From Paulinella micropora (Eukaryota > Cercozoa > Imbricatea > Euglyphida), in NCBI GenBank assembly GCA_009731375.1, contig BJOX01000080.1, positions 817,196 through 881,195 on the forward strand: 64,000 nucleotides of DNA, read 5' to 3'. Positions 11,107-24,100 of the stretch are shown here, piece by piece. The notes below the pieces were generated by a model. The model worked only from the letters and a program-made list of their open reading frames with translations. It was not told where the DNA came from and ran no database searches. Position 1 is the first letter of the stretch, and each line of letters begins with the position of its first letter. The translations under genes and the position numbers were made by a program.

Positions 11107-12443
11107 GAGATGTCGCAAAGGAATGTAGTCCTTGCAAAGGAACGCAGTTTCACATCAAACAATAATTTGTGTACTGTGCATGTGTCCGGGATGGGAATCA
11201 CGGGTAGACTGTGTTCTGGAAAAAGAAGAGGAGGAAGGACGTTNNNNNNNNNNNNNNNNNNNNNNNNNNNNNNNNNNNNNNNNNNNNNNNNNNNNNNNNN
11301 NNNNNNNNNNNNNNNNNNNNNNNNNNNNNNNNNNNNNNNNNNNNNNNNNNNNNNNNNNNNNNNNNNNNNNNNNNNNNNNNNNNNNNNNNNNNNNNNNNNN
11401 NNNNNNNNNNNNNNNNNNNNNNNNNNNNNNNNNNNNNNNNNNNNNNNNNNNNNNNNNNNNNNNNNNNNNNNNNNNNNNNNNNNNNNNNNNNNNNNNNNNN
11501 NNNNNNNNNNNNNNNNNNNNNNNNNNNNNNNNNNNNNNNNNNNNNNNNNNNNNNNNNNNNNNNNNNNNNNNNNNNNNNNNNNNNNNNNNNNNNNNNNNNN
11601 NNNNNNNNNNNNNNNNNNNNNNNNNNNNNNNNNNNNNNNNNNNNNNNNNNNNNNNNNNNNNNNNNNNNNNNNNNNNNNNNNNNNNNNNNNNNNNNNNNNN
11701 NNNNNNNNNNNNNNNNNNNNNNNNNNNNNNNNNNNNNNNNNNNNNNNNNNNNNNNNNNNNNNNNNNNNNNNNNNNNNNNNNNNNNNNNNNNNNNNNNNNN
11801 NNNNNNNNNNNNNNNNNNNNNNNNNNNNNNNNNNNNNNNNNNNNNNNNNNNNNNNNNNNNNNNNNNNNNNNNNNNNNNNNNNNNNNNNNNNNNNNNNNNN
11901 NNNNNNNNNNNNNNNNNNNNNNNNNNNNNNNNNNNNNNNNNNNNNNNNNNNNNNNNNNNNNNNNNNNNNNNNNNNNNNNNNNNNNNNNNNNNNNNNNNNN
12001 NNNNNNNNNNNNNNNNNNNNNNNNNNNNNNNNNNNNNNNNNNNNNNNNNNNNNNNNNNNNNNNNNNNNNNNNNNNNNNNNNNNNNNNNNNNNNNNNNNNN
12101 NNNNNNNNNNNNNNNNNNNNNNNNNNNNNNNNNNNNNNNNNNNNNNNNNNNNNNNNNNNNNNNNNNNNNNNNNNNNNNNNNNNNNNNNNNNNNNNNNNNN
12201 NNNNNNNNNGAAAAAGAAGAGGAGGAAGGACGTTGAAGAAAAAGGCAATCTAGGAATGGAGAGTGGGAGGATAAGGAAGAAGAGAAAGAAAAGGAAGCCG
12301 TTAGTCCAAGTGTTTTGAGCACCGTAAGCTTGCGCAAGCTACAATGATGACATTGTATGAGGCCTAAACCCCCGCAGGAACCTAGCCCGGGCTATGCAAC
12401 ACTGGACGGCTATGATGGAATGCAGTCACCAATACGGACTAGA
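11107..12443. other. Unique insert in the GATA array containing a 966-N gap
   Basis: Unique sequence 11107-11243, N run 11244-12209, unique sequence 12210-12443, then GATA units again. The 25 bases before the gap (11219-11243) are repeated immediately after it (12210-12234), so the two contig ends overlap and the gap is probably artificial. Without it the insert would be about 345 bp. Near 12325 it has a palindromic AGCTTGCGCAAGCT. No coding sequence is supported; frames crossing the Ns are meaningless. Confidence 0.6.
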
Positions 12444-12640
<197 letters not shown>

Positions 12641-13233
12641 ATCCACGGAACAGCTTCTTCTCGCTTTATTCGCTTCCCACATAAAGTTTGAATAGGGGAA
12701 GGAAGAATGTGTAAAGAAAACAACAGAGTGGTATGTAAGGTGTGAAAAGCTATCAAATGCTTGCATTCTCTTCACAAATAAGGGTGAGAAAGTAGCAACA
12801 AGGGATCAAATGAAGGTGGTGTAGTTTTTTTGGTCATTTTTTTGGCTTTTGCCTCAATTCGAGCCATTCTGAACGATCAGCATACATCAGTGCTTGATGA
12901 ACCAACATGTCTTCGAGGTATCTTTCTGTCTCATATCGTCAGAAGTAGTACTGTCAGATATCAGAGTACGACAATAATACACTGAGAAGAACTGTTCATA
13001 AATGTCATTCTATTCTTCAGCTCAAGTGCTTCGTGCAAGTCTAATATGTTCGAGAAAGTCAATTTGTGTCCTGTTGATCCTCCAACCCCTCTCAAAAATA
13101 ACGTCTCAAAAATACACTTGCAAGATCTCTTGGACACAAACTGTACACAAACAGGATATCTGCGACTCTGTCAGACGTCCCATCACTATCACTTCCTGTA
13201 TCCCTCATCATTATGTGTCTTTCATGGATTCAG

Positions 13234-14632
13234 GCAGCAGGCTTCGAGTTGGATGGTGGAACCTCAGCTCAACAGAGTATAGGATCCCCTGATGATAGAA
13301 GCGCTGCAACTAAAGCAAGCACGGACAATCAGGAGACACGCTTTGAACAAGTTCTTGGTCCCTCACAGCAAACTTAATTTGGATGTGTGTGTTGTGAATT
13401 CGAAGAGGAACCCGATACACACAGCCTTTCACTTTGAGCAGGTCATTTTACACAAGGACGCGGGGCTGCACGCAAGGCCCAGAACATTGTCCTCTCCGAT
13501 GCACAGGTCCAGCTAGTATTTTCTGCTTTCCTAGGTCCATGATATTGCACCTATCTAGCTCTTTCGGCTGCTTGAATCGGTCAAAGATCAGGGCGATGCT
13601 TTTACTTCGCTCTCTTTTACAAATTGTTTTCTGAATAAGAAGTCTGTTCAGACTATGAGCAAGGTCCGTCCAATGGCAGTTTTTATATCAAATCAAGAGT
13701 TCAATGTTATTTGCTTTGCATTTCCATGTTTCAGTTACTGAGGAATAATGAAGCGCTGACATCGCTGAGCATCGAGGAGAACCCGGACCTCGACCAACAT
13801 GGTCCCCACTCAGACACAGGCAGAATGATAAATAAATCACGTTTGGTACTGCTTGATTTGACTAGGGGTCGACAGCCTGCTCGGATTATGCATGGATTTG
13901 CCCAATCTGTCATCGCTTTCGTTGTGGAACAACCATCTAGGAGAACGTCCCGCGAAGGTTCCAATCAGTACAGAAGAGTGCTTGGAGATCTAAAGAGCTT
14001 CTGCATATGCAGGCGTTAGCCAAGTTTTTGTCAAACCAAGACTGTCGCCTGAGGAAACTTGACCTATCACACAACCAGCTAGGCCCAGAGGGTGGAGTGT
14101 CGCTAGCCGAGGCGCTCAAGCAAAATACCTCTATAACCTCAATCGACATCGGCAGCAACGATATAGTACTCCCCTTCACATATGTTTCACCTGACCACCT
14201 ACTCAGCTGTGCATGGGTGTTCATGAGTATGCGTATATTTTTACTTATTATATCATTGTCATCATCTGTCTTACGTGGAAAATCTCTCGGAATGTAGGGA
14301 CCACGGGGAGGGCAGCAACTGGCGGCTGCTCTTAGCTGCAACCAGACACTGACCTCTCTGAACTGTCAGTGGAACAAACTGGGAGACGAAGCTATCGTCT
14401 CAATCGCAAAGGCAAGCTCACAACACGGCAATATCTGAGAAGCCTAACGCATAGTTTTTAATGGAAGTTTGTCACTGGCAGGCACTAGAGGCAAACAATT
14501 CCTTGGTGGAACTGGATTTGCGCTGGAACGCCATAGGCTGGAATGGACAGCAACACATGGTTCCCATCTACTTAATGTAGCATCGTCCTTTGTCACCAAA
14601 ATCCAGTCTCTTATCACCTTTGTTGTTGCTGC

Positions 14633-14667
<35 letters not shown>

Positions 14668-16576
14668 CTGCTGCTGCTGTTGTTGTTGTTGTTCTTGTCC
14701 AGGTTAACCTCTTCAAGGTCAACACCAGTCTGACCACGTGTCTGGTGGTGGGCGGCCCCAATCTGGAGTACAACAAGGTTCAGCAGCATCTCCGTATTCT
14801 CTGCCAGGTAGGGCTAGTTTTCCTGTCCTCGCTGTCTTCACACAAGCGCCTTCTTTGCTTGCTCAGCGTAACGCCAAGAACAAGCGCAAGAACGCAGACG
14901 ACGTGGGTAAAGGATCGCAGCCTAGGCGCGAGGACCAATCGCACCCCAACGGGTCCAAAAGAGCAGCCTCTTCCATCTCATCAGCATCTCCCAGAGAACA
15001 GCGTGTGGCCTCTGTCTCTGCATCCCCGCAGCATCGCGCAAGCTCTCCGTTCCCACCGGGAGCTTCTATCGTTGACAACGCCCCTGGTGAAAGTAATTCC
15101 AGTTCGCCCGGGCCTCTATTTGCATTGAACATGCAGGATAACTCACCCGCACTTCCCAAGGAATTTAGATTAAGTGTGTCACAGGGGCAGGAAAGGGATG
15201 AAGCGGAGGACGAGGATGACGAGCGCGAGGAGGAAACAGAAGAAGAAGAGGAAGAAGGTGCCGCGCCACTGTCTCCTCACTTGGCGGCTCTTCTGGAGAA
15301 AGAAATCACACTTCTGCGGAAGGAAAACACCCGACTGCAGCAAGAGCTTGAGAAAGCACCTCCCCAATCAGGAGCTGACGAAGATCTGTTGTTGCAACTG
15401 AACACTGCTGTGAAACTTCATGCAGATCTTGAGACCACCAACACTCATCAGACACAACTGCAACAGCAAAATGCTGAGATGCAAGCTTTGAAAACACAGC
15501 TAAAGCAGCAGGAAACGCGACTCGAGAAACTTCAAGCTGCTTCCAACCAAGCTAAACTTGACATAGAGCGTGCAAGAACAGAGACAGAGCTCTTTAAGAA
15601 GCGTGCGGAAGAGGCAGAAAAGAAAGTGGCGGCTTTGAGCGAGAATATACAGCACGAGGACGAGATAGAGAGAATGCAGGAGCTGATGCAGGCTTCAGAG
15701 AACGAAAGATGGCAGCTAAGGAAGCGTGCGGAGCAGGCAGAACAAGAGTTGAGGTTTCTAAAAGCAAACCCCCAACCTTATCAGGACACAGAGGTCCAAG
15801 GTCAGGCAAACTTGATGGTACAGGCGGCTAAACCTCAACCAGAGCTGAAGCGGCATATATTGGAGGATGGGAATGCAAACGCAAATGTGCGCAACAATAG
15901 GGAACAGGACATTGTGGTGGACAGACTTGAAGAAATTAGTCGTGGTGACGAGGCAGAATCTTCAAGCAATCTTAAAGAGATGGAAAATAAAATTCGCGAG
16001 CTTGAGAAAGCACTCAAAAATGCACTCGTGGGCCAGGAGACTGCAGAAGAGCGGATACAAGAGGTCACAAAAAAGTTTTCAACGATCTCTTGTTGCGATT
16101 GTATGCCGTTGCTGCGCGTTTGTGTAGCTTGTGGAAGAGCTGGCGGACAAGGAGAGACATGCTGCGCTCAAGGAGGAAGAGCTGGAGACGGAGCTGGAAA
16201 GAAGACTCGAGGCACAGTCCGAGCTGGAAGAACTCAACAGCTCCATCCAAGAGGGCTCTATCAAACTCGTCACACCGGCAGCATCAGTGCGAACTCTTGA
16301 GAGCGAAGATTCCCGTACTGAAGCCGAGCGCTTGGCAGAGGAGGCACTGGCGGAAAGAGAGGAGCGATTGCTCATGAAAGCCAGAGACCGTGCCGAAGCT
16401 CAACTTGAAAATAAGGTACATGAGAGATGTTCGAGCGAATTATTGGCCTTGTGTCTTCCTTTCTCAATTATGTGTTGTGCCTGTCTGTCTGTCTGTCTGT
16501 TTGTCTCTCTCTCCATCTATCTATTCTCTCTTTTGTCTATCTCTCTTTCTTTCTTTCTTTCTTCCTTCCTTCCTTC

Positions 16577-16612
<36 letters not shown>

Positions 16613-18094
16613 TGTCTTAGATTGCCGAGCTTTCACTGGCTCAAGCTTCTCTTTCTCGAAAAAGCACGGAGCTTGACCTGGCCCGTCGGAAGATCGTGGA
16701 ACTCGAGGAGTCAAGAGCACAAGCGCAGACAGATTTACAGCAAGAACGCGAGAAGCTGCGAGTGCAAGCAGAAGATTTGCAGACTTTGCAGAGAAAAGTA
16801 GAGCATCTTCAGGTCTCACTTACGACGTTCTTTCTTGAGTGATCTCGTCTTTGCTCTACAGGCCCAGCGTGGACAAGAAAGAGAACGAAGGCAGGCACAG
16901 AGGGCACAACAAAGAGAACAGGTTTCCATAACGCGATCCGGAGATCTTGGATGGAAAGCAACAAGTAATTTTGATCTCTCAGGAACTTCGTGGTGAGGTG
17001 GAGCGCCTGCAGGCACAGCTGCGCGACGCTGTGCAGAGCTTGGCAACCGTAGCTGGGGATCGGCCTAGCAACAACGGTCGCGCGTCTTCCATTCCCGCGC
17101 GTCGCTCGACTCGTTCTGGGTCGGCGGATGCCAACGAAGACGCCTCCGCAAGAGGTTGGTCGTTTGCATGCCGATCGGGTAGTTTGAGCTTTGCCTATCG
17201 CAGGCGGAAGGACCAAGCGCAGGGGCAGGAACTCCAACAACTCTTCGCGAAGCACCTCGCCAGCCACATCCACCAGCGAACCTCTTTCATCGCCTCCCCT
17301 GTTCTCGTCGGACCGGAAAACCATCTCTAATTCTAGCTCGATCACTGAAGCCACTGCCAAAAGCAACAGCACCAGCACCACTCCGGTTGAAAGCTCTGCC
17401 CGATATGAAACGCGCATACACTTCGCCTGTTTTCTAGAAGCGCACGAGTCGGCTGCCCGCTTCAGTTCGCACCCTGTATCGGCAGTCCAGTGCAGGTACC
17501 CTCCCTTTGCGCCTGGTATGAAACTATATTCATCTACGTTCACTCTGTGCAGGCCCGTCGAACAAAGCAAAACTAGTCAAGGAACGAGTGCAGAGATTTC
17601 AATCAATGATCACCAGCGCGGAACAATCAGAGGTAGGAAGCAAGTGGATAGATGATTTGTTTGTGCTGTTCTGTGTATTTAGATTATCCTGATCCACATC
17701 TGGATTACTATTTTAGGCAGAGAAAAGGCGCAAAGAGGATCAGGATACAGGAGGCAGGACAAAGGCACGGTCCCAGCCTGAACGTGGGCGATCCACTGGA
17801 ACAAGCAACGGAAGCTGGTTCGATGCCAACTCCCTAACATCCGCCAGCACGGATGAGCCCGCCTCTACACCTATGCAAAGTCCCGCTGTTACACCCGCTG
17901 TTACACCCGTCAGGGGTAGGGAGGAAAGGGCTGCCTCGACAACGGATGCGCTATCACAAACGAAGACGTCTAGACCTTCTTCACCTGCTCCCAAAGCAGG
18001 CATATCAGACACAACACAGAGGTCGGGAGATATGATGAGAGAAGATGAAGATATCTTGCCAGCTCATACTACAAACGGCGGACGATCAACTTAA
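13234..18094 (+). CDS. Leucine-rich-repeat plus coiled-coil protein, LRRC45-like, about 14 exons
   Basis: Exon model with consistent phases: 13234-13350, 13735-13845 (donor uncertain), 14013-14165, 14298-14411, 14482-14559, 14703-14807, 14867-16063, 16128-16415, 16621-16812, 16862-16921, 16983-17154, 17204-17515, 17553-17632, 17717-18094 (TAA). The 5' exons encode ribonuclease-inhibitor-type repeats (LRKLDLSHNQLGPEGG, ALTSLSIEENPDL, LVELDLRWNAIG). Exon 14867 onward encodes a Ser/Pro-rich linker, an acidic stretch and several hundred residues of Glu/Arg/Leu heptads (ERMQELMQASENERWQLRKR), a long parallel coiled coil. The tail is Ser/Thr/Pro-rich. The LDLRWN..G repeat followed by a long coil resembles LRRC45, a centrosome-linker and ciliary protein; that is an analogy from memory. 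All junctions are GT-AG except the intron at 14412, which starts GC. The initiator exon was not found, so at least about 1,080 residues are encoded with the N-terminus incomplete. Confidence 0.75.
16475..16618 (+). repeat. (CTGT)n/(CTTT)n/(CTTC)n microsatellite at an intron 3' end
   Basis: Pyrimidine tetranucleotide array inside the intron 16416-16620, ending directly in the acceptor TTCTGTCTTAG. It serves as the polypyrimidine tract. A (CTG/TTG)n array plays the same role in the intron ending at 14702. Confidence 0.85.
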
Positions 18095-18674
18095 CCTCTC
18101 TTGTCACATTACCCTAGTCTCGGGGCGGGCGTAAGACTGAACTAATTTTCGGCCCGCAGGGCATATACCTCCCGAGCTAACTTTTTTTTTGGCGCTTTTT
18201 TCCGCGTACACCGTTGAATTTGTTTTTCGTTAGTTCGTTAGTTCGTTAGTTAGTTAGTTAGTTCGTAATCGCTTTTTGGCGTTACGCTTTTTTGACGTTA
18301 CGTCCAAACTTCCTTTTTCCCATCCAATTGTGCAGGAATTGAGCAGCCGGACACTCAAGAATTATTCAGAAATTGAGCAGCCTGATAAGAAAATTACTGC
18401 ATTGTGAATAGCAAGGGCAAAAGTTTTTGAATAAAGTAGCCACACTGGTTCCCGGTGTCACTCGTTTGCATTGTGCCAAACGAATGTGGGGCCACCAGCA
18501 GTACTACCAGCGAGCAAATAAAGTGTGGCAAAAAGCCAGTGATGCCATGAGTGTGAGGCGAGCAAACCCTGTGAAGTAGAAACATTAATATTCTGTGATT
18601 TCTGAATTTCAAGCAATTCAAAGTTTTTTGTGCGTTTGTAGTTGTTGTCGATCAAAGTACGCACATTCTAGTTG
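18095..18674. other. 3' flank of the coiled-coil gene
   Basis: No gene. A short GTTAGTTC tandem lies at 18229-18270. No polyadenylation signal can be called with confidence. Confidence 0.4.
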
Positions 18675-18701
18675 TGTGTGTGTGTGTGTTTATTTGTAGG
18701 C

Positions 18702-18734
<33 letters not shown>

Positions 18735-18773
18735 TCTCTCTCTCTGTCTCTCTCTCTCTGTCTCTCTCTCTCA

Positions 18774-18805
<32 letters not shown>

Positions 18806-18833
18806 CCTCTCTCTCTCACTCTCTCTCTCTCTT

Positions 18834-18882
<49 letters not shown>

Positions 18883-18916
18883 CCTCTCCCTCCTCGATAT
18901 CTCGATCTCTCATCTC

Positions 18917-18998
<82 letters not shown>
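18675..18998. repeat. (TG)n and long (CT)n array
   Basis: A short TG run followed by about 290 bp of CT dinucleotides with occasional CTCC, CTGT and CTAT variants, ending about 30 bp before the gypsy LTR. Confidence 0.95.
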
Positions 18999-19028
18999 GT
19001 AGTTTAAGGGTGCCACTACAAGACAGAT

Positions 19029-19264
19029 TGTAATGCCCCCAACGATAGCTCGTAAAAAGTCGGTAATACAACCAAACACAGTCCTCAAGAATGAGAATGA
19101 TGTCTCGTTGTATTAGCTCAGTGAAGCCAAAAAGGAAAACTGCAACAGACCAGGAATAAAATGACATCAGGTCCAATCCGGACAAATAATACTGAAAAAC
19201 AAGCTGATGCACCTGTCACCAGGAAAAGGTATTTTTACCGGCTATCCGGGGGGTGATGCCTACA
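19029..19264 (-). repeat. G1 3' LTR (236 bp)
   Basis: TG...CA bounded on the minus strand. It is preceded on that strand by a run of nine Gs plus TAC (19265-19276), a good polypurine tract. Nearly identical copies are at 29495-29731 and, more diverged, at 60865-61108. Confidence 0.9.
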
Positions 19265-19579
19265 GTACCCCCCCCCGATTTTATGACGGAAATAGCATTT
19301 TCGTCATACACCTTCTGATTTCTTTCTGCAAATAGTATGCGCTATGGAGTCATGCCACACAGCGCATCGACCCACGGATAGACGCTAAAAGACGATAAAT
19401 ATATCCTCATACGGCACGTCAAAGCGGATTCTCTAGCCTTTCTTGTAAATTTTGAACTCCTTCCCCTCAATTTTTTTTTTTTCGGCAGTATGTCAAGAAC
19501 AAACGTACAACTAATAAAAAAAATACAAGCAACGTGGTGCTGTAGTACGATTCCCCCTTTGATCTCCTTCTTCTTCTTA

Positions 19580-19853
19580 TTGCTGTTGACATTCAAGACA
19601 ACAAAAAAAATTGATTTTTCTGTTTTGGTTGGAATTTCAGTTTTGGTTGGAATTTTGATTTTGGGTGAAAATTTGAATTTTTCAAATTAACTGCTATATT
19701 CGTCCGCAAAATATCGTAAATTTTCGCGAAATGTTACCGTTAAATTTGAAAATTTGAATTTTTGTCACAAAAATGAAAAACTGTCACAAAAATGAAAATC
19801 TGACACAAAAATGAAAAACTAATTTTTGTTGTTGTCTTGAATGTCAACAGCAA
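19580..19853. mobile_element. 274-bp MITE with TA target-site duplication, inside the G1 3' region
   Basis: Terminal inverted repeats begin TTGCTGTTGACATTCAAGAC and are perfect for 24 bp, then continue with one mismatch to about 33 bp. TA flanks both ends (19578-19579 and 19854-19855). The paralogous G1 3' region at 61395-61412 reads CTTCTTATCATTATC with a single TA, which is the exact empty site. TA duplication and the size fit Tc1/mariner-derived (Stowaway-type) MITEs. The interior is AT-rich and non-coding with a threefold CACAAAAATGAAAAACT-like repeat. Confidence 0.85.
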
Positions 19854-20259
19854 TATCATTATCATTATTATTATTATTATTCACAGGGAGATCGTAAGTA
19901 CATTGTCTTTTTTAATGACATACCATTGTATAAGGCGGATATCCTATGATATAGTATTAGGGGGCCAGTCCTTGTAGCTATATCCGAAGTCGAGGTGTAT
20001 GTACCCGACCCTGCGATATACCGACACAAGTAGAGATTGACTGTGCTCAGGTACGACAGTATATAATCTATAGTAAAAAATAATTTTTTCAGAGAACATT
20101 TCATTTTCGAGAACATCATCCCAGGACTTGGAAAGGGTCATACCCGGGAACACCATCGCTCAATACACTAGCGATCCCCGTATACGGTGTAGTATCATCG
20201 TCGATCGACCTTTCGCACTCGTATGTTGCGATCGAATGCCAAGTTATATCACTGAGTCT

Positions 20260-21172
20260 NNNNNNNNNNNNNNNNNNNNNNNNNNNNNNNNNNNNNNNNN
20301 NNNNNNNNNNNNNNNNNNNNNNNNNNNNNNNNNNNNNNNNNNNNNNNNNNNNNNNNNNNNNNNNNNNNNNNNNNNNNNNNNNNNNNNNNNNNNNNNNNNN
20401 NNNNNNNNNNNNNNNNNNNNNNNNNNNNNNNNNNNNNNNNNNNNNNNNNNNNNNNNNNNNNNNNNNNNNNNNNNNNNNNNNNNNNNNNNNNNNNNNNNNN
20501 NNNNNNNNNNNNNNNNNNNNNNNNNNNNNNNNNNNNNNNNNNNNNNNNNNNNNNNNNNNNNNNNNNNNNNNNNNNNNNNNNNNNNNNNNNNNNNNNNNNN
20601 NNNNNNNNNNNNNNNNNNNNNNNNNNNNNNNNNNNNNNNNNNNNNNNNNNNNNNNNNNNNNNNNNNNNNNNNNNNNNNNNNNNNNNNNNNNNNNNNNNNN
20701 NNNNNNNNNNNNNNNNNNNNNNNNNNNNNNNNNNNNNNNNNNNNNNNNNNNNNNNNNNNNNNNNNNNNNNNNNNNNNNNNNNNNNNNNNNNNNNNNNNNN
20801 NNNNNNNNNNNNNNNNNNNNNNNNNNNNNNNNNNNNNNNNNNNNNNNNNNNNNNNNNNNNNNNNNNNNNNNNNNNNNNNNNNNNNNNNNNNNNNNNNNNN
20901 NNNNNNNNNNNNNNNNNNNNNNNNNNNNNNNNNNNNNNNNNNNNNNNNNNNNNNNNNNNNNNNNNNNNNNNNNNNNNNNNNNNNNNNNNNNNNNNNNNNN
21001 NNNNNNNNNNNNNNNNNNNNNNNNNNNNNNNNNNNNNNNNNNNNNNNNNNNNNNNNNNNNNNNNNNNNNNNNNNNNNNNNNNNNNNNNNNNNNNNNNNNN
21101 NNNNNNNNNNNNNNNNNNNNNNNNNNNNNNNNNNNNNNNNNNNNNNNNNNNNNNNNNNNNNNNNNNNNNNNN
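20260..21172. other. Assembly gap (913 N)
   Basis: The gap removes the end of the G1 Pol frame, after the integrase GPY/F segment, and the start of its 3' non-coding region. Any reading frame drawn across it is not reliable. Confidence 0.95.
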
Positions 21173-24100
21173 ATAATCTGATAAGGTCCTTTCCAGTGAG
21201 TGAACAGCTTAGAGCTGACTCCCTTCGGAACATGAGGCTGGTACAATAGTACAATATCCCCGACCTGGAACTTGATCTGATCCAAGTGCGCTTGTCGCAC
21301 CCCTTCAGCATCAGTCTTTCGGCGCTCCGCCTCTCTATGCGCCCTGACCATTTGTTCCGCCTCCATCTTCACTCTAAGTCTCATCCCAAACAACTCATCC
21401 GCATCCGCCCAAGTGTCTTTTGGGTGAAGGAGCGAAGTCGGGATATCAGGCTCACGCCCATATACTAACTGATATGGCGAGATTGAGCTCTTCGAGCCTC
21501 CTAACGCCGTAGAGGGTAGACAGTTCATTGCAAACGCAAATGATGGTGCTGCCTCGACCCATGCTCTTTGATTCTCCTTCTTCGTGCAATACATCTTTAG
21601 CGAGGCTTTGAGGGGTCTGTGTACCCGCTCGATTTTCCCATTTGCTCGCGGGTTATAGGCAGTAACATATTGCCATTTCATCCCGTAATACTTAGATAGT
21701 TTGTCGATGACCTCGTTATTAAAGTCCGAGCCTCGATCAGAACATATCTTTCTTGGTACTCCGATCTGTGAGATGATCCTATCGATCAGCGCCTCGGCCG
21801 TCGTCTTGCCGGTAACGTCTTTGACAGGGATGATCCACACATAGTTGGTGGCTCTGTCAATAGCCGTAAGGAGGTATTTGTAACCATCCTTCGATTCTGG
21901 GAAAGGTCCCACATGATCAATGTGTATAAACTCAAACATCCCCGCATGAAGAGGAAATTCGCCAATCAGGCCGAAATTTGCCTTCAGTGGTGTTTTGTTT
22001 ATCTTGCACGGGATGCATGCATCCACCGCCTGATCTATCTCCTCCTTCATCTTCTTCCACCAGAATCGCCTCGCTACGAACATATGAGTTCGTTGTCGAC
22101 CCGGATGCGCCAAAAGTGGGCAATTGTGGGCTGCGACAAATATAAATCGTCTCAGACTCTCCGGTACCCAAAGGGTCCATTTGTCCGGCTGTGACGCATA
22201 GCGACCGTGAAGGCCCTTGTACCACAGTAGACCATCTCTCCATCCCATCTCCTTCATCTGATCTTTGATCGCTTTCGTCATCCGTAGCTCATCCGGGTTC
22301 TGATATAACTGTATCAGTTCTTTAAACTCCGGATCTTGAGCCTGTTGTTGCCTCCATGCGGTAGGCGAGGCTATATGGATAGTACCATCTTCTAGCCGTA
22401 CCCCGATTCTTTCCGGGTCATCGTCTAGGTCACTTCTCCGCTCTTGAGGAGGCTCCGCATAAACTTCCTGCGTCTCCTCTTCCTCTCTTATGTTCGCCTT
22501 CGCATTCTCATATACCTCATAGGACCACTCAGCGTCCTCCTGGGTATGTAGCTCACAACATATCCCGTGATCCGGGCCTTGTGGACTGTACCGTAGACCT
22601 GTGCGGTCATATCGGACTCCACTCGCCATCTCCATCGCCTCAATGTGGCTGACCTCATACACCTTGTCAGTGGACAAGTCTTCCATCTCCACCGTGGACA
22701 CCAACGCCGATACTTCTGAGTTAAACTCTAGCCTAGAGAGGCTATCAGCGACCACATTTCGCTTTCCCGGTAGATGGACCATTGTCAAATCGAAACAAGT
22801 CAAGAACGCTTGCCACCGCGCTAGCCGTCCCGTCTGTTCATGATTCATCAACCATAACAGGTTATGATGATCAGTTCTGACAGTAAATTGAGGTCCTCCC
22901 CACAAATACTCTCTGAGCCTCTTGAGGGCCCATACTACCGCCAACGCCTCTCTTTGCCTTGTGCAATAGTTTCTCTCCGCCGCACACAACTTCCTACTAA
23001 TAAACATGATTGGGCGTAATTTCTTCTCCTCATCCTCTTGTTGTAATACAGCCCCAATCGCAAACTTAGATGCGTCTGTATCGACTACGAATTGTTTCGT
23101 AAAGTCGGGCATCGTTAACACCAGTCCTCCGTCTTTCGGGTCTTTGTAAATGAGATCTTTGAGCGCATGAAACGCTTGCAAAGCCTCTTCGTCCCACTTC
23201 TCAAAGTCTCCAAAATCTATCATTTTCTCCACTTTAGCCCGTGTTGCACCCCAATCGGGTATAAACTGGCTATAGTATTGCGCCATCGCAAGGAATGAGT
23301 GCAATTCAGTGCGGTTCTTCGGTATCGGTCGATTCATAATCTCCTCCCTCTTCTCTTTGGATATCGAGACTCGATTATGGGAGATCTCGTACCCTAAGTA
23401 TGTCACACTCGTCTTGGCAAGTTGACACTTCTTTAGATTGCACTTCAGGCCAAAAGCTCCGATGCGCCTGAATATATCGGACAAATGATCGATATGCTCC
23501 TCCATTGTGTTAGAGTATACGATAATGTCATCGATATAGCAAAATGCATATTCTCCCGCCTTCTGTCCCCGCCTTCTCATAAAGCCACCGTCAGACAAAT
23601 CATCGTACTGACTGCTCAACATCTTCTGCATCGCCTTCTGGAAAAGTCCTGGGGCTTGCTTGAGGCCCATCGGAAGCACTTTCCATTGGTATATTTCCAT
23701 ACCCACCACAAACGCCGTCAGCCATCTGGACTTTTCCTCCAGTGGTATCTGCCAGAAGCCATTCTTAAGGTCAATGACCGAATAGAATTTTGCATTCCGC
23801 AGTACTCTCCTTCCTTCTTCTAATGTCGGGAGAGGATTTCTCTCTTCCTCCAGCACCTTGTTAACACGAGCATAGTTAACTGTCAGGCGCCATTCTCCTC
23901 CTGGCTTCGGCACTATTCTCGGTTGTGAGACTATTGGAGATGTTGATCTCTCAATAAAGTCCTCATTGAGCAGCTGTCTTGCTAGCTCCTCCGCTATCTT
24001 CGCCTCATGTATACTCAAATTCGCCCTTCGTGGTGCCGGTGACGGCTCCGCACCCGGTATTTTGTAAATAACCGCAGTGAAATCTTCAGGCTTGACACCA

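Noticed and set aside
10461-12337. Frames of 340-595 codons on both strands
   Set aside because: Most of their length is N or GATA repeat.
14620-14700. Ala/Val-rich peptide in the leucine-rich-repeat gene
   Set aside because: It is intronic CTG/TTG repeat preceding the acceptor at 14702.
16517-17570. Minus-strand frames opposite the coiled-coil gene
   Set aside because: Plus-strand exons have consistent splice phases and heptad pattern; the reverse frames are by-products of codon bias.
13688-18998. CRISPR-like or other regular arrays
   Set aside because: Repeats in and near this gene are simple microsatellites without unique regular spacers.
20128-21249. Plus-strand frame of 373 codons
   Set aside because: Almost entirely assembly gap inside the minus-strand gypsy element.
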